Source of the DNA: Epiperipatus broadwayi
Taxonomy: Eukaryota > Onychophora > Udeonychophora > Euonychophora > Peripatidae
Direction: 5' to 3'
Assembly (NCBI GenBank): GCA_028023455.1
Contig: JAQFVV010000031.1
Span: 10,034,093 to 10,098,092, forward strand
Length of the DNA stretch: 64,000 nt
In this document: in pieces, positions 12,071 through 22,364 of the stretch
Position numbering within the stretch: position 1 is the stretch's first letter
Layout of the letters: each line of letters begins with the position of its first letter
The notes under the pieces: generated by a model
Database searches by the model: none
Told to the model about the DNA's origin: nothing
Seen by the model: only the letters and a program-made list of their open reading frames with translations
Position numbers and translations under genes: made by a program

Positions 12071-13201
12071 CATTTCAGTTTCCTCTTATCCAGCAGAATA
12101 TAGCAAACATGGCAACTTTAATGGAGCTACAAACAGTTCCATTAATAAAAAAAAGTTTCTCAATCCTTTTTAGGTAAATTCATGAACCAAAAGGACTATT
12201 AACATTAAACTCATTTATTATAACTTGCAGTTCATATATTATCACAATATCTTAATCCAAATTAATAACTACTAATAAGTAAAAAAATGACATATGATTA
12301 CCTAACTAATTTTCTATTAGTTTGACTTACCAAATCATTTGCAATTTATGGATTTAAGATTATTACTAAAACCAATTACTCAAGGCTTTAATATGCTACA
12401 AAGTTCTAACTACCAATGAAAATCTTATTACTACTATAATACAAATTACAGTTCAAATTTGATTCTGTCACTGATTACCCCAGTTTTTTATTGTGTACAG
12501 CTAGATAACAAGTATTGCAGTCATAGTGAAGATGTCAAAGAGAAATAATTATAATATAAGAAAATTTTATAATTAAAACTTGATCTTTATTGCCAACAAA
12601 ATAACAATAAAATAAAATTAACATAGCCTCATATATAATCATTTAATAAATAATAACACTTACATATATTAGTGTAAAAAGCCACAATATGCAGCCACAG
12701 CGGTGTATTAAATCATAATAAGGGCAGTATAAACTGCAAAAGTCCCTAGATCCATTTTTGAACCTTCATTGGTGAAATTCACTAGGTGCACCCATAGTCC
12801 TCTTTAACACTTGGCCTTATAGTTTCCTAGGGTTCAGTATGATGTACTTTGTTGATATGAATGTATGTGCAATAATCTCAATTCTTTTTGCATTTGAGGT
12901 TTTATCTTTTTTCAGTCCAAACACTATGGTCACAGAAAGTTCTAAAATACTAATTACTATTAATGTTGCTCTATTTCTAAAACAGGAACCATTGTTTAAT
13001 TATCATTTTAATTAATTTGGATGCAGGTCAAGCCTTTTAGTCATGAACATTTCCAATGAAAATGCTTATAATATTTTAAAACCAACAAATATTTATATCA
13101 TTACCATTTCCTATGCTTAAATAAACTGTTAATAACAAAGCCTTAGATGGATGCTAGATTTGTGCATAAAATCTCTTTCTAGTGCTTACTCATTCAATAT
13201 C

Positions 13202-13240
13202 CTGTTTTTTTCTAGTTTATGGCTTTTATGAGTGAGGAGA
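13202..13240 (-). ncRNA. Degenerate hammerhead ribozyme (H2 copy 3, left arm)
   Basis: Minus strand reads TCTCCTCA, then CTCATAA in place of CUGAUGA, then AAGCCATAAACTA, then GAA. Two core changes and loss of a clear stem III predict inactivity. Confidence 0.35.
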
Positions 13241-13357
13241 CTTGAATTTTAAAGCACTGCATGTAGATCTTAGGATATAATGCAACCCTCCAGCAGGAAT
13301 CTGAGGGTGCGGCATTTAGATCTTAGGATCTAGTTGCACTCCTCCATGATACAAGAC

Positions 13358-13399
13358 TCCTCTCTGATGAAAGCCACATGCTACATACTGGTCTGGGAA
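13358..13399 (+). ncRNA. Degenerate hammerhead ribozyme (H2 copy 3, right arm)
   Basis: CTGATGA at 13364-13370 is intact, followed by AAGCCACATGCTA with AGC/GCT pairing. The GAA box has become CAT (13384-13386). ACTGGT gives a 3-bp stem III, with C at the cleavage position and TGGGAA as the stem I 3' strand. Loss of GAA makes activity unlikely. Confidence 0.4.
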
Positions 13400-13482
13400 T
13401 ATTATGCACAAATATTCTTACCTATATTAATTACTAAAACTGTCACCGAGTGGCACTACTGTATGGAGAGGTTTTAGATTAT

Positions 13483-15085
13483 GGATAAGTTTAGTAAATT
13501 TGGGAATGGATGGAGCTTTAGTAGAGATTATTAAGAAATTATATGAAAATAAATATTATATATATCAATTAGGGAAAAAAGAATCAGTTAAAGTTAAAAA
13601 TGAGGTGGGCCTAAGGCAAGGATGTCCTTTGTCACCTATTTTGTTTGTATTGTATTTGAGTGAAATGGAAAGAGCAATAGAAAGATTAGGAAGAGGTATA
13701 TAAATACCGTTAATAGGTAGTAAGGGAGTATATATTTTGTCAGGTCTACTTTTTGCAGATGATATATTTTTGTGTGCAGAAAGAAGAGAAGATATGGAAG
13801 TTATGTTGAGGACATGTGCAGGGGTGGGTAAAGAGATGGAGATTAAATTTAGTGAAGAAAAATCAAATATAATGATGGTTAATACTGGGGAAAGAGAAGA
13901 TATAGAATTTTTGTTGTGAGATATTAAGTTTAGTATGGTGAATAGATATAGTTATTTGGGAATTATTTTAAGTAATCAGTAAAATTATTTGGATGAATGG
14001 GGGAAAAAATTGATAAATAAAGCAAAAAAAAAAAGAAAGGGATTGATAAAGAAATTAACAGTGTTTTCATATAATAAATATGATGTAGCTAGAAATATAT
14101 GGAAAGGAGTTGCAGTAGCAGGATTAACATATGGTAATGATGCATTATGTGTTAGTAATGGGGTATTAAATTACTTAGAAAAAGTTCAAAGAGAAGTAGG
14201 AAGACATGCATTGGATGCAGATATATGAACAGCAAGGGAGACAATTCAAGGAGAAATGGGATGGTCAAGTTTTTATATGAGAGATGCAAAAAGTAAAATG
14301 AAAATGTTGGTAGATTGTAGTTTATGGATAATAAAAGAATAGCAAAAATAGTATTTAATTGGGTTATAAGTAAAGGGCAGGTAACAAGATGAGTGAGAAA
14401 GGTAACACGGTATGCAAAAGATTTGGATAAAGAATTTATATCTGTATATTTGTACAAAAGATTGGATGATTGTGTTAAGAGGATTGTTGAGGGTTATAGT
14501 GGTAAGGAATGGGATAAAATAATAGATTTATTAATAAAGAATAGAGAGTTAGAGAGATGGAGAAATAGTGTGGAGAGTTAAAAGAGTTTAAATATATATA
14601 GAAGTAAACAGAATATTAGGTGTGAGTTAATATATGACAATAGTAAGGAAAGTAGTTTATTGTTTAAGGCTAGAACAGGATCTTTAGCAACAAGAAATTA
14701 TACATGTAAATGGTAAAATGTGGGTGATTTAGTTTGTAAATTTTGTAAGGAAGGAATAGAAAATATTAGGCATTTGTTAATTGAAAGTAAATGTTTGAAA
14801 ACAGAAAGGGTACAAATAATGAAGTTATTGAAGAATAAATATCAAAAAAGTGTTTATACAGAAAGTGGATTATTGGTTTTTATGCTGGGTTTAGGAAAAG
14901 ATAATGGGGATTTAGACATAATGGTTATAGAGTTGACAAAGGTTATGTTGTGGAAATGGGATGGAGCAGAATATGGGAAAATTTAGAGTGAGGAATGGAA
15001 GATAAAATGGCTAACAGGTTTCTCTGAGCATAGTTGCTGAGAGATTCCTGAGTCCATTTAAGGAGAAGTCACAGTGCATCACTTC
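13483..15085 (+). pseudogene. LINE family A, longest copy (RT and zinc-knuckle region)
   Basis: Remnant of a non-LTR retrotransposon ORF2. At 13600 it reads VGLRQGCPLSPILFVLYL, the RT motif before the catalytic loop. At 13740-13780 it reads SGLLFADDIFLC, with the catalytic FADD intact. SYLGIIL follows at about 13950. Near 14730-14800 CKFCKEGIENIRHLLIESKC forms a C-x2-C...H-x4-C zinc knuckle. Stops end the open pieces at about 13703, 13919, 13980 and 14228, so it is dead. The endonuclease half is missing, as in a 5'-truncated insertion. The 3' UTR ends in a hairpin at 15021-15044. Confidence 0.85.
15021..15044 (+). other. LINE-A 3' UTR hairpin
   Basis: TCTCTGAGCA and TGCTGAGAGA form a stem (9 of 10 pairs) around TAGT. 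The same phrase occurs near the 3' ends of the copies at 2087-2925 and 40855-40995. LINE 3' hairpins are often the recognition site for the element's own RT; that role here is inference. Confidence 0.5.
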
Positions 15086-15094
15086 ACATTACTG

Positions 15095-15290
15095 ACAGAA
15101 TATTTTTACTTTAATTAAAACATATATAACTTTTTTTTTATTTTTTTGCTTCATAATAATTTAGTTTACATTCATTTGTGACTATACATGATGTATTCTT
15201 TATAGCAAACCTTCTGCAAAAACCATGACAAATTTATCATAAAATATTTTTAATCAAAACCTTACATTGTCTATTGTTTCTGTATGTCCA
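15095..15290 (-). repeat. Gypsy-associated repeat fragment
   Basis: Joins sequence otherwise found at 9597-9690 (CTTCATAATAATTTAGT) to sequence from the 8587/8938 repeats (AAAACCATGACAAATTTA). The fragment lies beyond LINE A and is probably a displaced piece of the 8.6-13.0 kb gypsy element. Confidence 0.5.
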
Positions 15291-15544
15291 ATTTAAAGAA
15301 GTTGTGATTTTACAATAATTTACTCTACAATATCACATCTACCATTTTTAATCTTGTAATTTTTCAAACAATGTTTATAATATTTTTAATCTCACTCTGC
15401 AATAATTGAATATAATAATAAATCTTCATCCAAATAGTTTCCTTGAAATAGTTATATCACTGTGTTGAAATACTCTCTACATTTTAACTTGTTAAAAATC
15501 AATACATTTGAATCTATGCTGATCTCAACATCTATAAGCATTCT
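15291..15544. other. AT-rich sequence, nothing recognised
   Basis: No supported feature. Confidence 0.4.
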
Positions 15545-17265
15545 TTTGGCTGACAAAGAAGGCAGATAATGCTACAGTTTTATTGGACAAAACTGATTAT
15601 GGTAATAAAATATGAGAACTTCTCATAGCAAGTCAATACAAAAAAAAAAAATCAAAAAATACAATTCCAAATACAAAAATTAAATTACAAACATTATTCC
15701 AGAAACACTACAGATATTTCAGTGGGTCAGAAAAATGGAAATTAAGTTCATATTTTAGAATTAGTCAGGGACATAAAAACAAAAAGAACTAACATATTGG
15801 TAAGCATCAAGATGGAAAGTTCTGTTTACAAATGTTTTATGTGAATAAGCATTGTCTATTATAAGGAAAATGTTATATGATGATAATTGTCTACAGGTGA
15901 GAATTGATAGTATAGTGGAACTATTAACACTCTTCATAACAACAATGTACTTTCAAAATAACTCAGAATTCTGCCAAAAAAATTAAGGGATGATCACGAG
16001 AGCATCACTCTCACATTTACACAAAAGAACTTGAAATAATAGGGGTAAACATTGTTACCTATCTGCCTAAAGTATGGTTTTGGTATGTTGATGATACATT
16101 TATGTTATGGCACATTGTGAGGCACAACTACAGTCACCCTGGACAAATATCAACAACATATCTCCTTCAATTAAATTCACAATGAAATCAGAATGAGAAC
16201 AAAAATTGACATTTTTAGATTTTCTTGTGACAAGACTCCCTCAGGGCAAAATACTAACAACAGTGTATAGGAATCCAATACACACTGACAAGTAATTGGC
16301 ATATACATCCAATCATAACAGAAGCACTAAACATGAAATTATACTATTACTATGGACTATAACAAATGAAGTATGTTTGGAAACCAGTGATTTGGAAAAA
16401 TGAAAGGATTCACATTGAACAAACTCTTATGAAGAATGGTTATCCATCAGCTGTTATCAAGGAAATCATTATTAGATAACAAAAAAACACTAAAAAAAAC
16501 AATTCTTGGTACTGTAAGTTTCCATATGTATCAGGAATGTCAGACAATTTAAACAAAATATACATTCAATATAACATTAGAACTGTTTCCAAGGTCATAC
16601 CACTCTTTGAGGAATTCTAACTTTTATCAAGTCTAAACTGGAAATGCTAATAAACAAAAACTGCATTTATGAAATACATGTGAATTTTGGAAGGAATTAT
16701 ATTGGTGAAACCTGTCTTACTGTTTTAACAGTATTAAAAAAACAAAATCTAATGGTTAAAAGAGAAAAAAACAGATTTACCTACAATTCCAGACTATATG
16801 GGCACTAATGACCATATGTTCAATTGGAAAAATACAAAAATATTGGATAGAGAAAAAGATAATTCAAGGAATCTGCTCATATGACTATGGCAAATAATTC
16901 TCATCCCAGTGTTGTAATAAACAATGTATGGAAGCCTCTAATTAACCTTGCTCTTTGGAAAGAGTAGTAGAAAAAATCAAAGAACTCGGGAAGATTTATC
17001 CAACTCTCATATATGAATGTTCTACTACTGTTATCTATAACAGAATATCTCAATTTGTTAGAATATTTTTTTAAAATTCAATATTTAAGAATCTAAAGGT
17101 ATAAGTTTGACTACTATGCTAATATTGTCACTGGTCAGGCTACCAACACCTAAAGAAGAGTGGACAATACTACTACTCAAATTGCTGTGTGATTACTATG
17201 GTATCTATTGTGTGTATTACTAAGAAGTTGTTAGTATTTGGAAAGTTTAAATAAAGATTAAATTT
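15545..17265 (+). pseudogene. Penelope-like element 1 (RT + GIY-YIG)
   Basis: Ordered PLE motifs on the plus strand: ADNATVLLDKTDYGNKI (about 15550-15610; family consensus ADKGNxTVVxxxxDYxxKI); PKVWFWYVDDTFMLW (about 16065-16110, catalytic YVDD intact); KLTFLDFLVTRLPQGKILTT and VYRNPIHTDK (about 16200-16290); IYEIHVNFGRNYIGET (about 16665-16720), the GIY-YIG endonuclease signature; FNWKNTKILDREK (about 16820-16860); and a final PSVVINNVWKPLINLA (about 16905-16950). Frameshifts and stops interrupt every block. PLEs insert by coupling a telomerase-like RT to the endonuclease. The tail at 17130-17200 has a weak hairpin flanked by CTAAAGA that may be the remains of the hammerhead usual in PLE terminal repeats. 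Confidence 0.85.
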
Positions 17266-17429
17266 TTCTATACATTCTACATTTAATAATAGATGATGGA
17301 AATAGTCCAGCATATTACCACATGTTTAGCCATACTTTTCATTTTAATGCTTCATATATTATTAATAATTTTTAATGGTGACCAAATATTTTCACACTAT
17401 AGCTATAAATCGATTAATAAATTCAAGGT

Positions 17430-17596
17430 TTAAATAAATAAATACATTATATAAACCACTTCTTCTTGAGTTTTCCTATGAATATAAACTATGGCTGTAG
17501 TTCTTATAGATTTTCTAAAACCACTTTGAAATTCTGTTACCATTTTATCCATGATTGCAAAAAATGAAGTCAATAAAATCCCTGGAAGCCCTTTTC
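17430..17596 (-). CDS. Possible isolated terminal exon, unknown protein
   Basis: An open frame of 122 codons spans 17430-17798, but its 3' part follows a good minus-strand splice acceptor: a pyrimidine-rich tract ending in CTTTCAG just before 17596. The exon would encode about 55 residues including FFAIMDKMVTEFQSGF and end at a TAA. Upstream of the acceptor the frame is composition-driven. No partner exon, promoter or family similarity was recognised. It may equally be chance or an old insertion. Confidence 0.22.
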
Positions 17597-17796
17597 CTGA
17601 AAGAGAAAAAATAATGATATCCAACAATAATGTGAAATGAAATGGCAATTTTATGAACTTATTTATTTCAAACAAACTGTTTTTGAAGTAGTATCGAAAT
17701 ATATTGACACAACATTTCATCGTAGCCCCACTAAATTCTAGTTGACCCTTTATGTAGGAAATGTTATTATAAACAATAATAAAAATATTGATTGTC

Positions 17797-17903
17797 AAGC
17801 ATTGGTGGTCGAGAGGTCAGCGTCAGGGCTTTATGAGCAGTTGTCCCGGGTTAGCTGGTTCGCTTCCCGGGGCTGATGCTATGACACATGAGGAAAAAAA
17901 AAT
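17797..17903 (+). mobile_element. tRNA-derived SINE, copy 3
   Basis: A box GTGGTCGAGAGGTCAGCG, B box GGTTCGCTTCCC, family tail GATGCTATGACACATGAGG and a poly-A end. Both polymerase III promoter boxes are better preserved here than in copies 1 and 2. Confidence 0.75.
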
Positions 17904-18046
17904 AATTACATAAAATCTTATACTTCCATACATTATTTATGCTGAGGGCTTTTTCTTAACCTTTTAAACTTGTCCAGTATTTCATTAGAACTTGCAAACT
18001 TCTCATTTTTTAAGATTATTAAGTATTGCTTTAATTATATCATTTT

Positions 18047-18122
18047 CAACCATTATTGATTCACTGCAGGATGAAGGTCTCTCTAAGTTCGATCCATCCC
18101 CGATCTCCAGCCTCTCTTTCCC
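18047..18122 (-). mobile_element. RTE LINE 3' end fragment
   Basis: Shares CAACCATTAT and CACTGCAGGATGAAGGTCTC with the 3' end of the RTE copy at 22365. Only the last 75 bp are present, a severe 5' truncation. Confidence 0.7.
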
Positions 18123-18308
18123 ATATATATATATATAGATTTATGATGAAAATTATTTAAGTCTTTTTATTGAAATCTAAAACTTTAATAAACCTTGAAT
18201 GATAATAATAGCTCTGAAAGAAAATACACAGTGTAAATGCTAAGATTCATCTGAAATTAAATAATTGTCACTCATGCCAATAGAACTGTCAACTCTTATA
18301 TAACTAGC

Positions 18309-18659
18309 GTGGTGAGATATGTTTTGTTTCTAGAATGTAAAGAAGTTAACACATCAATCGAGCTTTTGAAATATAAGTTTAAAATAATGATTGATGCGCT
18401 AACATTTTCAATCTTTAAAAATAAAGTATGCTGCATGAAGCTATTTATAAGTCAATTAGCAGCTAGCTATATTGATATGATTGACTGGGGTTTAAAATTC
18501 TTGATAAAAGATAAAACACACCCTATACAGTATACATATATTAAACTTTCGTATTGCATCCCAATGAACGGGCAATTTTATTTCAGTAAACAACTTATTA
18601 CCCTACATTTAACCCTATTAGCTACACTTCCTATTATTATGGAAAACATTTATAAATAA
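18309..18659 (+). CDS. Unidentified 116-codon open frame
   Basis: One of the longest uninterrupted frames outside the N gap. It has no recognised domain. Composition is mixed hydrophobic, with one possible membrane segment near the C-terminus (LHLTLLATLPIIM). No splice-site pair, promoter or neighbour supports expression, and frames of this size occasionally arise by chance in 64 kb. Confidence 0.15.
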   Translation: MVRYVLFLECKEVNTSIELLKYKFKIMIDALTFSIFKNKVCCMKLFISQLAASYIDMIDWGLKFLIKDKTHPIQYTYIKLSYCIPMNGQFYFSKQLITLHLTLLATLPIIMENIYK

Positions 18660-19130
18660 ACGGAAAAATGTAACTTTCTATTTATCTATCAGTTTGTGAA
18701 ATTTGCAACTATTATCATTGGTTTTTTTAATTTTTTGCTCTTCTTATCACCGTGTAGCATAAGACATATATTTTTTCAATTTATTGGTAGTTGTTCTCCA
18801 TAATATTGAGAGAGAATTATGTTTTGCATGTACATGTTGTTTGTATCTAATCAAATTTCATCTGAAACCTATTTGTTAATAAATGAAACTATGATTGTGA
18901 GAGAATTTTAGTATAAATTTGTTTTTGTCTAGCTCGTATTTTAATGTTATGGGATTTCCTTTTATATATATATGAGTGTGTTTTATAACAAATGTTTGTC
19001 TCAGTCATGGAATAATAATAAAGTTTTACATTTCATTCAAGAGGCTGAATGCCTTTACTGTTTATTATTCTTGTGCTCAGTGCCATATATGTATTAATAA
19101 ATCTACGTAAGGGTAATTATATATATATAT

Positions 19131-19225
19131 CGTTAAAAGGTTGCCTTAATAACAGTTTGAAATTGTTGATTATTATCTATATTGGGATTGTCTAAGGCTA
19201 GATTGGTTTATATATATCACAAACT
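19131..19225 (+). repeat. Short TA-bounded dispersed repeat, copy 1
   Basis: About 95 bp lying between TATATA tracts, with the core TTTGAAATTGTTGATTATTA and ATTGGGATTGTCTAAG. The reverse complement occurs at 63224-63318 and one end occurs at 55900-55935, again beside TA tracts. Confidence 0.6.
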
Positions 19226-19669
19226 AAACTAGACAATGCAAATAAATAAATCGTTTCAAATTCAGAATTAAAATGTTGGAGGGGGTTAAGATTGTATAAA
19301 GAAAGAATGGTAAAAGAGAGTTTATATATAAAAAGATATAAACCTGTTTTAAATAGAATTGGATAAGACATGAATAAAGAATTATTTGTGGAAATAAATT
19401 CATTTTTGAAGTATATAAGAAAGAAAAGGGAAATAAGTTTTTTATTGTAACAATTGGTTTTTTGGATAAAAAAAAAAAAATGTAAAAAGGGAAAGTTTTT
19501 TTGAGAAGGGAGTCAAGTAAGTGTGGTGTATGTTTTGTGTTTTTAATTTAATTGATTTTAATGTATTTTATTTATTTTTAAATTTTATGGGGTTTATATG
19601 CTTTATACTGTTTTTGATTATTTTTATTTTTTTGGTTTTATTATGTGAAGTTTGTTTATAATGTAATGT

Positions 19670-19790
19670 TTTTTCTAGATCCTTGAAAATGACTATAGAG
19701 TAAAGATAGTCGAAACGTTGGAAATAAGTGGATATATATATATACATCAAATAAAGTTTTTGAAAAGAAAAGAAGTGGTTTTAATTATAG
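19670..19790 (+). ncRNA. Degenerate PLE-type hammerhead / PLE 3' end
   Basis: GACTAT and ATAGTC form a perfect 6-bp stem II around AGAGTAAAG, followed directly by GAAACGTT, the GAA box plus the minimal ACGU stem III typical of hammerheads in PLE terminal repeats. The upstream box reads TTGAAAA in place of CUGAUGA, two changes. A TA tract and an AATAAAG signal follow, as at an element's 3' end. Likely inactive. Confidence 0.4.
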
Positions 19791-21478
19791 AATTATATGG
19801 CTATATGTAATGTATATTTTTGAAAAGAAAAAAGAATTGAGTCGTGATTAGAAACAGAAATTAAACAAAACTAGCCAAAAATTTAAATATATTTTTTTTA
19901 CTTATAACCAATCGCAATCTCTGGCACGGGAGACTTTTCAAAGACAAAGGAACCACAAACATAACAAATATATATTAAATAAATATTAAAGAATCTAACC
20001 ACTTCAGTATAATCACTTTCAATTAGCAATATTCTTTATGTGTTTCATTTATTTCATTACGTTGCGTTCTGAGAGTCTCCAAAGACCGGTTAGGGAACTA
20101 AATAAATAAACAATATACTTAGAAATGTATATATAATAAGATTTATTTAATAACAAATAATAGGGTGATAAAAACAACATACAAGGGGTAGTAGTCCGTT
20201 AATATTCATAAGCTGTTTATTTTCCTGAGTGAAAATAGGCTTCGTCCACACCAGGAGTAATCCAGTTATTAATTATTTGTGCTTTTAAATCCAATGTCTT
20301 TTGAAACACAAATAAGCATATATAATTTCATGTGTGGAATATCGCAGTATTAGTGCTTACATCAACACACACAATTTATACGTTATATAATAACCATTTT
20401 CACTTCCAACTTGCGGTTTGATTAAGCTTAAGTTAATACACAAATAAGTAACTACTTCTTGCTTGCAACTATTCCATTTTAGACTTAATCACTGCTAGTC
20501 GATCTACTAGTCTACCATTGATCATTCTTTACTGCTGATTTCTGATCTGTTCTTTTCAAATCAACACTAACGTTACTCCAATTTATCCATTTTAGCTGCT
20601 TCCTCTCTCTTCTTCATTTTCAGCGGGAAAATATATATCCAATCTAATTTGTATGCAACTAGCTTTATTTGCATACAAATTGTATTCTAATTTAATCTAC
20701 AATTTAGGGACGATCTCTCCAACGAATTTCTAAAGTAAATGTCTCCAATAAAAGGAATGTTATTAAAGTGAAAAAATTCGTTCGTATTTACAAAAATAAA
20801 TACCCTTTTATTTACATTTATAGTTTTATATGCGCGAATATTTCACATTTCTTTTAAGGAAGACAACATTAAACTATTCAAACAATCTTGTTTTTTTAGA
20901 TATAGATTTATAACGCACATCTAAAAGATTTATTTTTAATTCTAGTTTTATGAACTTTTATTTATTTTCTTACAAGAACAAAAAATGATACAGACTATTC
21001 CTAAAATATTCTTTTAAAAGCAAATGCCTCTTTTGTATTATTCAATAATATTAAGTAACACTTTTAGTTATATTCGCAAGCAAATTAATATTTTTTTAAA
21101 AAATTATATAAGAAGATAATTGAAAAGACAAAGAAATAAAATCATATTTTTTTTCACATTTTAAAAATTATTATTATAAGCACTATACTTCCTACTACAT
21201 GAAATGCACTCGGTGAATTTGTTATAAAATTCTCCTTTTTAAAACAAAGCAATCTTTTTAGAACTATTTAATCTCTGATTTCCGTAGCAAAAATTCCTTG
21301 AAGCAGCTGCTTTTGAAAGAGAGATTAATGGCTATCACGTCTAAATTATGTCTTAAATCCAGGAATATTATACAGTGTGAAATTTGTATGACACGCACAG
21401 GTGCCTGAATATTAAAGGTTAAACCACTAAACAACACATGATCATCATCTCTTACGCGAGCACATAACTATGGAGAAT
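19791..21478. other. AT-rich sequence, nothing recognised
   Basis: No coding similarity or terminal repeats found over about 1.7 kb. Confidence 0.5.
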
Positions 21479-21572
21479 TTTTTTTTTCATGTGTGTCAAA
21501 GCATTGGCCGGGAAACGAACTCGGGACAACTGCTTGTAAGGCAGCTGTGCTGACCACTCGGCTACTTTGTCT
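21479..21572 (-). mobile_element. tRNA-derived SINE, copy 4
   Basis: Read on the minus strand: A box TAGCCGAGTGGTCAG, B box GAGTTCGTTTCCC, tail CCAATGCTTTGACACACATG, then a poly-A run (the T-run at 21477-21488). This is the best-preserved tRNA-like head of the family, closest to leucine/serine tRNAs. Confidence 0.8.
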
Positions 21573-22243
21573 GTTTAATAATACTAAAGGTGTTAAAAAT
21601 TCCAGATGATGTAAAAAGATAACACAATTTGATTACAAATATGAATATATAATATATTCTGAAATTTCGTTTAAAGTAAAAAAATTTCTGTGCATATTCA
21701 TGAAGCATTAAAACCCTTTTAGGAATAATTTATTTTATTGAAAGAATTCATTTTAGGTTTTGTATTTGTTACAAACTTCACAAAATAACGATTTATTATC
21801 GTATTGTAAAACATTACAGCATAAAACAAGAGAATCATTCATGTGATGAAATTTTACATTGTCAATAATTTATTTCTAATTTTAAAAATGAATAGAGCAT
21901 ATAATTCAATATATTTGTTCAAATGGATTAATCACATTTTGTCCAAACTTTACAAATGCTCTTTAAATTTATTTGTCATTACTTGTATCTATAGCGCCTG
22001 CAGAATGATCCTTTTCTAAACTTAAAATTACTAAAAAAAAAAACTTATGCACCACAATGGTACAAGACAGACTTTGAAATTTTGTTATTATATCAATAGA
22101 ATCTAATTTTGAATCAACTTGATATAAATGATATTATTTGAAAAATTTCATTAATCAAAACTAGAAAGTTCAATTCACTGAATGATTTTTCTTTCTGTTT
22201 AAATATTTATTTACCTAATTCTTTACCAAATAATGTTTAATGT

Positions 22244-22355
22244 ATTCCTATTTTATATATTTATAAGTTCACCTATTTCTTATTTACACCTATCATGTGT
22301 TCCTATTTTATATATTTATAAGTTTACCTATTTCTTATTTACACCTATCATCACC
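22244..22355. repeat. 56-bp tandem doublet
   Basis: Two head-to-tail copies of a 56-bp unit starting TTCCTATTTTATATATTTAT, differing at one base (AAGTTCACC versus AAGTTTACC). Confidence 0.9.
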
Positions 22356-22364
22356 ATCAACATC

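Larger units (their letters stand above)
8587..13010 (-). mobile_element. Decayed Ty3/gypsy retrotransposon (K02A2.6-like)
   Basis: Direct repeats at about 9035-9540 and 12480-13010 bracket an interior whose minus strand reads gag, then RT, then integrase in the expected order. A further partial copy of the repeat lies at 8587-8930, and another at 15095-15290. The repeats share phrases such as AGTCCCTAGAT and TTTTGAACCTTCA and are best explained as LTRs, although exact TG/CA ends were not located. All coding parts carry many stops and frameshifts. Nothing here could be expressed as an intact polyprotein. Confidence 0.6.
13145..13480. mobile_element. H2 family element, second inverted pair
   Basis: The left half (13145-13270) is an H2 copy on the minus strand and the right half (13310-13480) an H2 copy on the plus strand. 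Each keeps a hammerhead-like centre. The short spacer contains two copies of TAGATCTTAGGAT. The element directly abuts the 5'-truncated LINE-A copy at 13483. Confidence 0.6.

Noticed and set aside
21479-21572. Functional tRNA gene
   Set aside because: Head resembles leucine/serine tRNA, but a SINE tail and poly-A follow and the acceptor stem does not close.
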